Source: DASRDU01 sp035560235 (GTDB lineage Bacteria > Acidobacteriota > Blastocatellia > RBC074). Taken from it: 15,173 nucleotides of DNA. The notes under the pieces were generated by a model. That model had not been told where the DNA came from and made no database searches. It saw nothing but the letters and a program-made list of their open reading frames with translations. Both the position numbers and the translations under genes were made by a program. Location of the stretch: assembly GCA_035560235.1 (NCBI GenBank), contig DATMAG010000081.1, forward strand, positions 1 to 15,173. The letters run 5' to 3'. Within the stretch, counting starts at the first letter, position 1. Every line of letters begins with the position of its first letter. Positions 7,362 through 15,173 of this stretch are shown piece by piece.

Positions 7362-7404
7362 TTTCCCCGGGAGCGCGGGCGTTCTGCCTGCGCTCCCGGG
7401 GGAA
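7362..7404 (+). promoter_or_regulatory. Very strong hairpin between the AI-2E gene and treY, containing the treY ribosome binding site
   Basis: CCCCGGGAGCGC (7365-7376) is a perfect inverted repeat of GCGCTCCCGGGG (7390-7401). Pairing continues inward as GGGC with GCCT (one G-U) to a 5-base loop at 7381-7385, and outward by one U-G and two U-A pairs to 7362 and 7404. The stem is therefore about 19 pairs. The 3' arm holds the G-rich GGGGGA (7398-7403), the only ribosome-binding-like sequence before treY. No T run follows on the plus strand, so it is not a classic intrinsic terminator, though it lies only 6 bases after the upstream stop and could still end or pause that transcript. Pairing is seen; function is inferred. 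Confidence 0.6.
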
Positions 7405-7415
7405 TGAAATCAGAT

Positions 7416-10316
7416 ATGGCTGAACAGTCAGCAAAACATCACCCGCGCATTCCGACGGCGACTTACCGGTTGCAGTTCAATCATCAGTTCACGCTCAGGC
7501 AGGCAGCGGCGGTGAGCGATTATCTGCATGCGCTCGGCATCAGCGACATTTACGCTTCACCGCTGACGACGGCGCGGCGCGGCAGCCTGCACGGATATGA
7601 TGTGACCGATCACACGCGGCTCAATCCGGAACTCGGCACGCAGGAGGATTTCAATGATTTTGCGAACAGGCTGCGGCAGCACGGCATGGGGCTGGTGATG
7701 GATGTCGTGCCGAATCATATGTGCATCGCCGGGTCGGGCAATCAGTGGTGGAACGATGTGCTGGAGAACGGGCCGGGTTCGGTCTATGCGCGCTTCTTCG
7801 ACGTTGACTGGCACCCGCCGAAACAGAACCTTGACAGCAAGGTGCTGCTGCCGGTGCTCGGCGATCAGTATGGCCGCGTGCTCGAAAACCAGCAGATTCA
7901 GCTGCACTATCAGCGCGGCGCATTTTACGCGCAGTATTACGAAACCCGGCTGCCCATCGCGCCGCGCACTTCCAGCCTGATTCTCAGATCAGCGCTCGCC
8001 CGCGTCAGCGCGCAGCTTGCTGAAGACAATCCGCACTGCCTGGAACTTGAAAGCATCATCACCGCGCTCAGTCATCTGCCGCCGCGCACTGAAACCGACC
8101 CGGAAAAAATCAGGGAGCGCCGCCGCGAAAAGGAGATCATCAAGCGCCGCCTTGCTGCGCTGACTGCCGCCAGCGCCACAGTGCAGCGCGCCATCAAAGA
8201 GGTGATCACTGAATTCAACGGAACGCCAGGCGCGCCGCACAGCTTTGACCGGCTCGAAGAACTGCTCGCTGAACAGGCTTATCGTTTGTGTTTCTGGCGC
8301 GTGGCCGCAGATGAGATCAATTACCGGCGCTTTTTCGACATCAACGAACTCGCCGCGATTCGCGTTGAGGAGCCGAAGGTCTTCGCCGCCGTGCACGAAC
8401 TGATCTTCAGGCTGATGAAGGAAGGCCACGTCACCGGTCTGCGCGTGGATCACATTGACGGACTCGCTGAGCCTGAACAGTACCTGCGCGACCTGCAGCG
8501 CGGCGCGCGCCGTGCGCTCAGATCAGCCGGGCAGAACATCCAGACTTCCGACCGGGCCTGTTATGTCGTGGTCGAAAAGATTCTCGGCCCCGACGAACAT
8601 CTGCCTTCGACCTGGGCGGCTGACGGGACGACCGGCTACGACTTTCTCAATCTGCTCAATGGAGTCTTCATCGAAACGCAGCACGCAGCGGCCTTTGGCA
8701 AACTTTATCAGCGCTTCACCGGGCAGCAGCAGACGTTTGCCGATGTCGCCTATGAAGGCAAAAAGCTGGTGCTGCACGCGGCGATGTCGGGCGAACTGCA
8801 CGTGCTGGCGCGGCGACTTGATCGCATCTCGGAGCAGCATCGTTACTCGCGCGATTTCACGCTCAACAGCCTGCAATCGGCGCTGGCTGAAGTGATCGCC
8901 TGCTTTCCGGTCTATCGCAGCTACGTGCGCCGCGACGAACGCGAAGTCAGCGATGATGATCGCCGCCACATCACCCGCGCCATCCGGCAGGCCAAACGTC
9001 GCAATCCGTCAGTCAGTCCTTCAATCTATGATTTCATCGAATCGCTGCTGCTCCTGCGCGATCCCGAAGGTCTGACGGAAAAGCAGCGCGAGGAGCGCCG
9101 CGAATTCGTGCTGCGCTTTCAGCAACTGACCGGCCCGGTCACGGCCAAAGGCGTCGAAGACACGGCCTTCTATCGTTACTACCCGCTCGCCTCGCTGTGC
9201 GAAGTCGGCGGCGAGCCGTCACAGTTCGGCCTCTCGGTCATTGACTTTCATCGCCGCAGTGAAGAGCGCCTGCGGCACTGGCCGCACACGATGCTCGCGA
9301 CTTCGACGCACGACACCAAACGCAGCGAGGATGTGCGCGCCCGCCTCAACGCACTCTCTGAAATTCCGGCCCGCTGGTATCGCGCCGTGCTGCGCTGGGA
9401 AAGACTCAATCGTGAACACAAGGCGCTGATCGAAGACGCGCTCGCGCCCGATGCGAACGAGGAATACCTGCTCTATCAGACGCTCGTCGGTGCGTGGCCG
9501 CTCGCTGCCGATGCTGAGGCAGTACAGGAGGAATTCATCCGGCGCATCGAGGAATACATGCTCAAGGCGCTGAAGGAGGCCAGGGTTCATTCAAGCTGGA
9601 TCAATTCGAATGAAGAGTACGAACAGGCGATGCGCCGTTTCGTGCGCGCAGTCCTGACGCCGGGCAGCGAGTTCCGGCGCGACTTCTGCGAGTTTATCGC
9701 GCCGGTCGTGCGAGCGGGCATGTTCAATTCGCTCTCGCAGACGCTGCTCAAAATCGCTGCGCCGGGCGTGCCCGATTTTTATCAGGGCACAGAGCTGTGG
9801 GACTTCAGCCTGGTTGATCCCGACAATCGCCGCCCGGTTGATTACGAACTGCGGAAGCGACTGCTCGCATCGCTTGATTCAGATGAACAGCGAGATCAGC
9901 GGGCGCTGGCTGACGAACTGCTGCGCCGTTCCGTGGACGGCAGAATCAAACTGTTTGTGACAAGCCGCGCCCTCAACTATCGCCGCGCGAACAGACAGCT
10001 CTTCGAACGCGGAGCTTACGTGCCGCTGACCGCAGCAGGCGAGCGCGAACGTCACGTGGTGGCCTTTGCACGCAGTTCCGGCGGGCAGCTGGTGGTCGCA
10101 GTGGCGACGCGGTTTCTGATGAATTTGCCGGAGCCGGTCGGCGGCGCTGTGTGGAACGATACTGAAATCATTCTGCCCGCAGAGTTCGCGGGCTGTTACC
10201 GCGACGTTTTCACCGGCAGCAGCAGCTGTGCCAGAACGCGACCGGACGCCTGCGCGCTGCCGCTCGCTGAAATCTGCGCGCACCTGCCGGTCGCGCTGCT
10301 TGAACGTGTCTCCTGA
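7416..10316 (+). CDS. treY: Maltooligosyltrehalose synthase TreY (GH13)
   Basis: 966 residues from ATG 7416; an in-frame ATG at 7404 (four residues more) touches the ribosome-binding G run and is less likely to be used. TreY converts the reducing-end alpha-1,4 bond of a maltodextrin to alpha-1,1, giving maltooligosyltrehalose (EC 5.4.99.15), in the cytoplasm. Family marks: TATYRLQF at 14-21, HGYDVTDH at 59-66, DVVPNHM at 96-102, a long charged helical insertion at about 195-270, GLRVDHIDGL with the expected nucleophile D345, VVEKILG with the acid E387, GTTGYDFLN shortly after, and TSTHDTKRSEDVRAR with D633. The C-terminal beta domain is present, ending near 10310, so the enzyme appears complete. 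treS starts 14 bases after its stop, an operon. Its normal partner treZ is not downstream here; a possible 3' end lies at 14998-15173 on the other strand. Confidence 0.96.
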   Translation: MAEQSAKHHPRIPTATYRLQFNHQFTLRQAAAVSDYLHALGISDIYASPLTTARRGSLHGYDVTDHTRLNPELGTQEDFNDFANRLRQHGMGLVMDVVPNHMCIAGSGNQWWNDVLENGPGSVYARFFDVDWHPPKQNLDSKVLLPVLGDQYGRVLENQQIQLHYQRGAFYAQYYETRLPIAPRTSSLILRSALARVSAQLAEDNPHCLELESIITALSHLPPRTETDPEKIRERRREKEIIKRRLAALTAASATVQRAIKEVITEFNGTPGAPHSFDRLEELLAEQAYRLCFWRVAADEINYRRFFDINELAAIRVEEPKVFAAVHELIFRLMKEGHVTGLRVDHIDGLAEPEQYLRDLQRGARRALRSAGQNIQTSDRACYVVVEKILGPDEHLPSTWAADGTTGYDFLNLLNGVFIETQHAAAFGKLYQRFTGQQQTFADVAYEGKKLVLHAAMSGELHVLARRLDRISEQHRYSRDFTLNSLQSALAEVIACFPVYRSYVRRDEREVSDDDRRHITRAIRQAKRRNPSVSPSIYDFIESLLLLRDPEGLTEKQREERREFVLRFQQLTGPVTAKGVEDTAFYRYYPLASLCEVGGEPSQFGLSVIDFHRRSEERLRHWPHTMLATSTHDTKRSEDVRARLNALSEIPARWYRAVLRWERLNREHKALIEDALAPDANEEYLLYQTLVGAWPLAADAEAVQEEFIRRIEEYMLKALKEARVHSSWINSNEEYEQAMRRFVRAVLTPGSEFRRDFCEFIAPVVRAGMFNSLSQTLLKIAAPGVPDFYQGTELWDFSLVDPDNRRPVDYELRKRLLASLDSDEQRDQRALADELLRRSVDGRIKLFVTSRALNYRRANRQLFERGAYVPLTAAGERERHVVAFARSSGGQLVVAVATRFLMNLPEPVGGAVWNDTEIILPAEFAGCYRDVFTGSSSCARTRPDACALPLAEICAHLPVALLERVS

Positions 10317-10330
10317 ATCGAAAGTGATCT

Positions 10331-11978
<1,648 letters not shown>

Positions 11979-11980
<2 letters not shown>

Positions 11981-12049
11981 AAATTCTCCATTCTCCATTG
12001 CCGTGGAGGTGATGATTTCAACACCGCACAATAATGGAGAATGGAGAGT
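11979..12049 (-). terminator. Likely intrinsic terminator of the DUF2383 transcript (minus strand)
   Basis: Positions 11985-11999 and 12033-12047 are perfectly complementary over 15 base pairs (CATTCTCC-type heptamers against ATGGAGA heptamers), with a 33-base intervening loop. On the minus strand the stem is followed by five T (plus-strand A run at 11979-11983, which shares bases with the treS stop codon). It begins 37 bases beyond the DUF2383 stop at 12086. On the plus strand no T run follows, so for treS it would at best be a Rho-assisted or processing hairpin. The long loop lowers confidence. Confidence 0.5.
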
Positions 12050-12061
12050 TGAGAATGGAGA
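12034..12061. repeat. Four tandem heptamers (ATGGAGA type) in the treS/DUF2383 junction
   Basis: Four consecutive 7-base units: ATGGAGA, ATGGAGA, GTTGAGA, ATGGAGA, followed by a partial ATG. Two units of the reverse complement, TTCTCCA TTCTCCA, lie at 11984-11997. The unit repeats resemble the short tandem heptanucleotide repeats scattered in intergenic DNA of several bacterial phyla, and the opposed copies can fold together. Seen directly; any mobility or regulatory role is inference. Confidence 0.75.
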
Positions 12062-12085
12062 ATGACGGGTGACCACTGATGCCGG

Positions 12086-12547
12086 TCAGACCCGTGCGGT
12101 GCTGGTTCGGTCGCGCAGGCTGCGAACGCGATTGTGCGCTTCGCGAACAGCCGCGAACTGGCGCTGCACGATGCTCAGCACTTCAGGCGGCAGGTTTTGA
12201 TTGAGCGCATCCTCGTAATTTCTGACAGCCGAATCCTCACCGCGCTCAGCTTCCTCAAGAATGTTGTGTTCATCCTTGCCGGTTACCGCTGACTTGATGT
12301 TCATCCAGCCGCGATGCAGCGCTGCCGCCACGCTGCCGGTGTTCTGCGGATCGCCACCGAGACGGCGAACCTCACTCTGCAATTCACCGACAAACTGTGC
12401 GCGCTGCTGTGAATACTGCTCGAAGAGGCTTCTGATCTGCGGATCAGCCACGCCTTCGGCAGCCGACTGAAAGCCGTTCTGGCCGTCGCGGCAGGTTTCG
12501 ATCAGATTGTTCAGCGTCGAAATTACATCACTGTTTGAGACTGCCAT
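12086..12547 (-). CDS. PA2169-type four-helix-bundle protein (DUF2383)
   Basis: 153 residues from ATG 12547. Three in-frame ATGs occur (12565, 12553, 12547); AAAGGAG at 12556-12562 lies inside the longest version and sits 8 bases before 12547, which decides the start. The protein is almost wholly helical and charged, with the PA2169 / DUF2383 marks: VISTLNNLIETCRDGQNGF at 8-26, GSVAAALHRGWMNIK at 71-85, EEAERGEDSAVRNYEDAL at 98-115, and a last helix 123-146. Members adopt a ferritin-like four-helix bundle; no activity is established, and they are often induced by stress. No signal peptide, so cytoplasmic. It is 32 bases downstream of the small membrane protein gene and convergent with treS. 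Confidence 0.88.
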   Translation of the reverse strand: MAVSNSDVISTLNNLIETCRDGQNGFQSAAEGVADPQIRSLFEQYSQQRAQFVGELQSEVRRLGGDPQNTGSVAAALHRGWMNIKSAVTGKDEHNILEEAERGEDSAVRNYEDALNQNLPPEVLSIVQRQFAAVREAHNRVRSLRDRTSTARV

Positions 12548-12555
12548 GCTCATTA

Positions 12556-12562
12556 CTCCTTT
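12556..12562 (-). promoter_or_regulatory. Ribosome binding site that fixes the DUF2383 start
   Basis: AAAGGAG on the minus strand, 8 bases upstream of ATG 12547 and too close (2 bases) to ATG 12553 to serve it. It therefore rules out the longer start at 12565. Confidence 0.75.
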
Positions 12563-12579
12563 CATTGAGCGGTGCGGCT

Positions 12580-12774
12580 TCAGATGAGCGCCGCTCCGGC
12601 CCGCTCAGTCTGCTGACTGAGCAGAATCAGGCCGGGTTTGTTGATATTGATGTCAATTGATTTCCGTTTGGTGAAGACGCCGCCAAACCAGAGAACGGCG
12701 ACGACGAGCAGAACAATCAGGAGCGTCACCAGCGCCCACATTGCTCCGCCTGCTGATGAAGTGTCTGTTGCCAT
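12580..12774 (-). CDS. Small single-span membrane protein of unknown function
   Basis: 64 residues from ATG 12774, chosen because AAAGGAG (12784-12790) lies 9 bases upstream; a longer reading from 12828 would place that site inside the gene. Residues 1-10 are small and polar, 11-32 form one hydrophobic helix (WALVTLLIVLLVVAVLWF), followed by KRK at 36-38, so the C-terminus is predicted to be cytoplasmic. The short tail has SIDININKPGLILL at 39-52, alternating polar and aliphatic residues like a beta strand, then a polar end. I do not recognise a named family. It is the first gene of a likely two-gene unit with the DUF2383 gene (32-base gap), which suggests a shared stress or envelope role. 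Confidence 0.75.
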   Translation of the reverse strand: MATDTSSAGGAMWALVTLLIVLLVVAVLWFGGVFTKRKSIDININKPGLILLSQQTERAGAALI

Positions 12775-12783
12775 CGTTAATCT

Positions 12784-12790
12784 CTCCTTT
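12784..12790 (-). promoter_or_regulatory. Ribosome binding site of the 64-residue membrane protein
   Basis: AAAGGAG on the minus strand, 9 bases before ATG 12774. It decides in favour of the short reading of this gene over a start at 12828. Confidence 0.7.
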
Positions 12791-12971
12791 CGATCAGTGA
12801 ATGAATAAAAGGTCATCAGACCATTCACATCTCACCGGTTCTGCTGCAATGCGCGGGCCACACCTGCGCGATGAGAAACAGCAGAAAGACTGGATTTAGA
12901 GGGGAGAAAACTGCCTGGCAGGAACGGTTAATGTCTGCTTGTACGCGGCAGCGACAGCAGTGTGTACAGTT

Positions 12972-15005
12972 TTACTGCGCGGTTCTGACCTGACAGCGCA
13001 GCACTTCGGCCACGCTCCAGGCCTGCGCAACACAGCCGCGCGGAGTGAAAGGTTCCTCAGCATCGAAGATCTCGCTGATCGAACCGATGCAGGCTTCGCT
13101 GAGGTGCTGATCGAAACCCGCCAGGAAACGCCGCGCGCCCGCGTGATCCTGCGGATGAACCTTCAGCCACGCGTCAATGAACGGCCCGATCAGCCAGGCC
13201 CAGACCGTCCCCTGATGATAGGCCGCATCGCGCGCGCGCAGGTCGCCATCGTAATTCGGCTTGTAATCGGGATGGCCCGGCGCGAGCGAGCGCAGGCCGA
13301 CCGGCGTCAGCAGCCGCTCGGTCACGACCTGCAGCACCGGCTTCCATTTGTCCTCGCTGAGGATCGGATACTTCAGCGAAATGGCGAACAACTGATTCGG
13401 GCGACAGGCCGGATCATCGCCGTTTTCGCCGTCAATCACGTCATAAAGGTAACCGCCCGCCGGATACCAGAACCGCCGGTTGAATGACTGTCGCGCCTGT
13501 TCAGCCGCCTCAGCGAGCGGCGCGGCAGCAGCGGCTGAATCCTCTTCGCTCAGCCAGCGCGCCAGCAGTTGCAGCGCGTTGTACCAGAGCGCGTTGATCT
13601 CGACCGCCTTGCCCCGGCGCGGCGTGACGACCCAGTCACCAACCTTCGCGTCCATCCAGGTGAGCTGATACCCCTGCGCGCCCTGGCGCAGCAGTCCGTC
13701 CTGCGGATCAACGCCGATGCCGAAATGCGTCCCGTGCTGATGATGCTGCACGATGTTGCGCAGCGTCGGCAGAATCAGCCGCAGCGTTTCGCGGTCGCCA
13801 GTAATCTGCACGTAACGATCCAGCGCGTGAAAGAACCAGAGCGTCGCATCAGCCGTGTGATAGAGGCCTTCTCTTTCACCTTCAGGAAACATATTCGGAA
13901 TCAGCCCGTCGCGCACGTAATGCGCAAAGGTGCGCAGAATCCAGCCGGCCTCATTGAAACGTCCGGTCACGAGCGTCAGCCCTTCAAGCGAAATCATCGT
14001 GTCGCGGCCCCAGTCGGTGAACCAGTGATAACCGGCGATTACCGTGCGCACTTCATCACCGGCAGCGCGGGCGCGGGCGGCCTCTTCAATGCGCCCTGCC
14101 GGAATGATGATGAACTGATCGGCGGCGAGCACGAGTTCCGCGCCGAGGCCCTTTTGCGCTTCAGGCGTGGCCGCTGTCAGCAGTCGTTCGCGGCGTTCGC
14201 GTTCGGCGGGCAATGCTTCTTCAGGCGTGAGCGCTTCAATCGTCGGCCACTCTTCGGTTGAGGCAATCAGCGTGGCCTTCCCGCCCGGCTGCAGCGTCAC
14301 GGTGAAATAACCCGGACTCCACAGCACGCCCTGCGAATCGTAGCCGCGTCGCGCTTCGACGCGATAGAACTGATCCCGAATCAGACCGCGATCGAGCGTC
14401 AGCGAAGCCGCCTCACTCGTCAGTTTCAATCTGAGCGGCGGGTGATCGCTTCGGCCACTGATTTCATACCGGTCGGCCACGATGGAGAGCGTGTAAGGTT
14501 CAGCGAGCGGATCGCTGACGCGACCTTCGTGCGGGCGGAAGTAAAGCGCCGGACGCAGATTCAGCGTGATCGGTTTGTCTGACGCGAGCAGGTTGTAAGT
14601 GACGTGTGTCGTGTTCTGACGATGAAGCATGAAGAGATGTTTTTCCAGCACCACCCCGCCGATTTCGTAGCGCCAGACCGGCAGCCCGGCTTCGAAACGA
14701 AACTCGGCCAGATACTGCGCTCCCGATATTTCCGCGCCGCCGGGGCGACATTCATCACCGCACATCTCAATCACAGTGCCGTCAGCGAGGCGCAGAGTTT
14801 CACCCAGATAATTGAGCATCATCGTGCGTCCGAGCGGCGCGGGCAGCGCGGCAATCAGCAGGCCGTGAAAGCGCCGCGTCGACACTCCCGCAATCGTTCC
14901 CGATGCATAGCCGCCGAGTCCGTTTGTGACCAGCCATTCCTGAGTCAGAAACGCATCGGACTGCACTTTTCCAGGCCAGGCGATGAAGCGAGTCGGTTCA
15001 GCCAT
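12972..15005 (-). CDS. Glycogen debranching enzyme, archaeal/bacterial GDE type (amylo-alpha-1,6-glucosidase, GH133)
   Basis: 677 residues from ATG 15005; AAAGGAG at 15021-15027 lies 15 bases upstream with a purine-rich spacer, and the 26 extra residues of the longer frame (to 15083) are basic and unlike the family. The N-terminal domain (about 12-225) is the GDE_N type, with EWLVTNGLGGYASGT at 23-37 and STRRFHGLL at 42-50. The C-terminal (alpha/alpha)6 domain (about 290-670) carries HWFTDWGRDTMISLEGL at 327-343, DATLWFFHAL at 386-395, TWMDA at 449-453, AYHQGTVWAW at 595-604 and SEIFDAEEPFTPRGC at 644-658; D335, D452 and E645 are candidate catalytic acids. It removes alpha-1,6 branches of glycogen, supplying linear glucans that TreY can use. 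Its start overlaps the preceding gene by 8 bases, so translation is probably coupled. Confidence 0.93.
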   Translation of the reverse strand: MAEPTRFIAWPGKVQSDAFLTQEWLVTNGLGGYASGTIAGVSTRRFHGLLIAALPAPLGRTMMLNYLGETLRLADGTVIEMCGDECRPGGAEISGAQYLAEFRFEAGLPVWRYEIGGVVLEKHLFMLHRQNTTHVTYNLLASDKPITLNLRPALYFRPHEGRVSDPLAEPYTLSIVADRYEISGRSDHPPLRLKLTSEAASLTLDRGLIRDQFYRVEARRGYDSQGVLWSPGYFTVTLQPGGKATLIASTEEWPTIEALTPEEALPAERERRERLLTAATPEAQKGLGAELVLAADQFIIIPAGRIEEAARARAAGDEVRTVIAGYHWFTDWGRDTMISLEGLTLVTGRFNEAGWILRTFAHYVRDGLIPNMFPEGEREGLYHTADATLWFFHALDRYVQITGDRETLRLILPTLRNIVQHHQHGTHFGIGVDPQDGLLRQGAQGYQLTWMDAKVGDWVVTPRRGKAVEINALWYNALQLLARWLSEEDSAAAAAPLAEAAEQARQSFNRRFWYPAGGYLYDVIDGENGDDPACRPNQLFAISLKYPILSEDKWKPVLQVVTERLLTPVGLRSLAPGHPDYKPNYDGDLRARDAAYHQGTVWAWLIGPFIDAWLKVHPQDHAGARRFLAGFDQHLSEACIGSISEIFDAEEPFTPRGCVAQAWSVAEVLRCQVRTAQ

Positions 15006-15173
15006 TTCTTTTCTTTCGTTCTCCTTTCCACTCAGCCTGCCGACGCCGCTTCGTCTCAAGCACCTTCTCCTCGTGCAGGGCAACAGGTTTCATCACTACT
15101 GCTGCGTGGCCCGGCAGACGCCAGTTCTGTGCGCTTTCCAGCGGGGCAGTGCCGAGGCCGCCGTAACGCGGAT
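14998..15173 (-). CDS. 3' end of a GH13-type alpha-glucan enzyme, possibly treZ (5' part outside the window)
   Basis: In the third minus frame from the right edge the sequence is open for 57 residues to a TGA at 15000-14998. It begins PRYGGLGTAPLESAQNWRLP and continues GHAAVVMKP, then a basic tail rich in K, R and E. RYGG followed by a LPxxAAVV strand is the usual ending of the C-terminal beta domain (DUF3459-like) of GH13 enzymes such as maltooligosyltrehalose trehalohydrolase (TreZ) and some amylases or branching enzymes. TreZ would supply the missing partner of TreY. The stop codon overlaps the debranching gene start (ATGGCTGA), and the debranching ribosome binding site lies inside this frame, arguing that it is a real upstream operon gene. 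Exact identity is a guess from a short fragment. Confidence 0.55.
   Translation of the reverse strand, partial: PRYGGLGTAPLESAQNWRLPGHAAVVMKPVALHEEKVLETKRRRQAEWKGERKKRNG

Noticed and set aside
12905..12925. CTGCC-T-GGCAG palindrome before a T run downstream of the debranching gene (minus strand)
   Set aside because: The stem can be at most four pairs once a three-base loop is allowed, too weak to call a terminator.
12939..14261. Plus-strand open frames of 182 and 230 codons opposite the debranching enzyme gene
   Set aside because: Antisense shadows of a gene with complete GH133-type motifs; translations are arginine-rich with no domain and no ribosome binding site.

Overview
The window is about 60% G+C and coding-dense, with no tRNA, rRNA, CRISPR array, insertion sequence or integrase visible. 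The best taxonomic hint is the 720-residue protein that joins a CadC-type winged helix, one membrane segment and a TolB/PD40 propeller. That architecture is abundant in Acidobacteriota (Blastocatellia and relatives), and the secreted DUF4097 and retropepsin-like proteins fit the same group. Assignment to Acidobacteriota is inference; there is no marker gene here.

Left part (1-3966): an envelope or sensing locus. On the minus strand a secreted retropepsin-like aspartyl protease (805-1713) is followed by a secreted DUF4097 beta-solenoid protein (1-723, cut by the window edge). Divergent from them is the membrane-anchored winged-helix/propeller regulator (1804-3966). The 90-base gap holds a hairpin that covers the protease ribosome binding site.

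Middle (4020-7355): a zinc alcohol dehydrogenase and a six-segment voltage-sensor ion channel, both minus strand, then a divergent AI-2E/PerM-family membrane protein. The channel has nine arginines at exact three-residue spacing in S4 and a filter that is not TVGYG.

Right part (7362-15173): storage-glucan and trehalose metabolism. On the plus strand treY (maltooligosyltrehalose synthase) and treS (trehalose synthase) form a two-gene operon, preceded by a very strong hairpin that contains the treY ribosome binding site. On the minus strand, converging on treS, are the 3' end of a probable GH13 gene (possibly treZ, found only by reading the edge frame), a GH133-type glycogen debranching enzyme overlapping it by 8 bases, a 64-residue one-helix membrane protein and a PA2169-type DUF2383 protein. 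Debranching of glycogen would give linear maltodextrins for TreY (and TreZ), while TreS interconverts maltose and trehalose. This is a coherent glycogen-to-trehalose stress module; the small membrane protein and DUF2383 protein may be stress-associated passengers. The treS/DUF2383 junction carries heptamer repeats in inverted orientation that look like a minus-strand terminator.

No gene-free stretch exceeds 300 bases. The longest gaps are 12775-12971 (197 bases) and 6019-6212 (194 bases, divergent); I could not call a convincing promoter in either.
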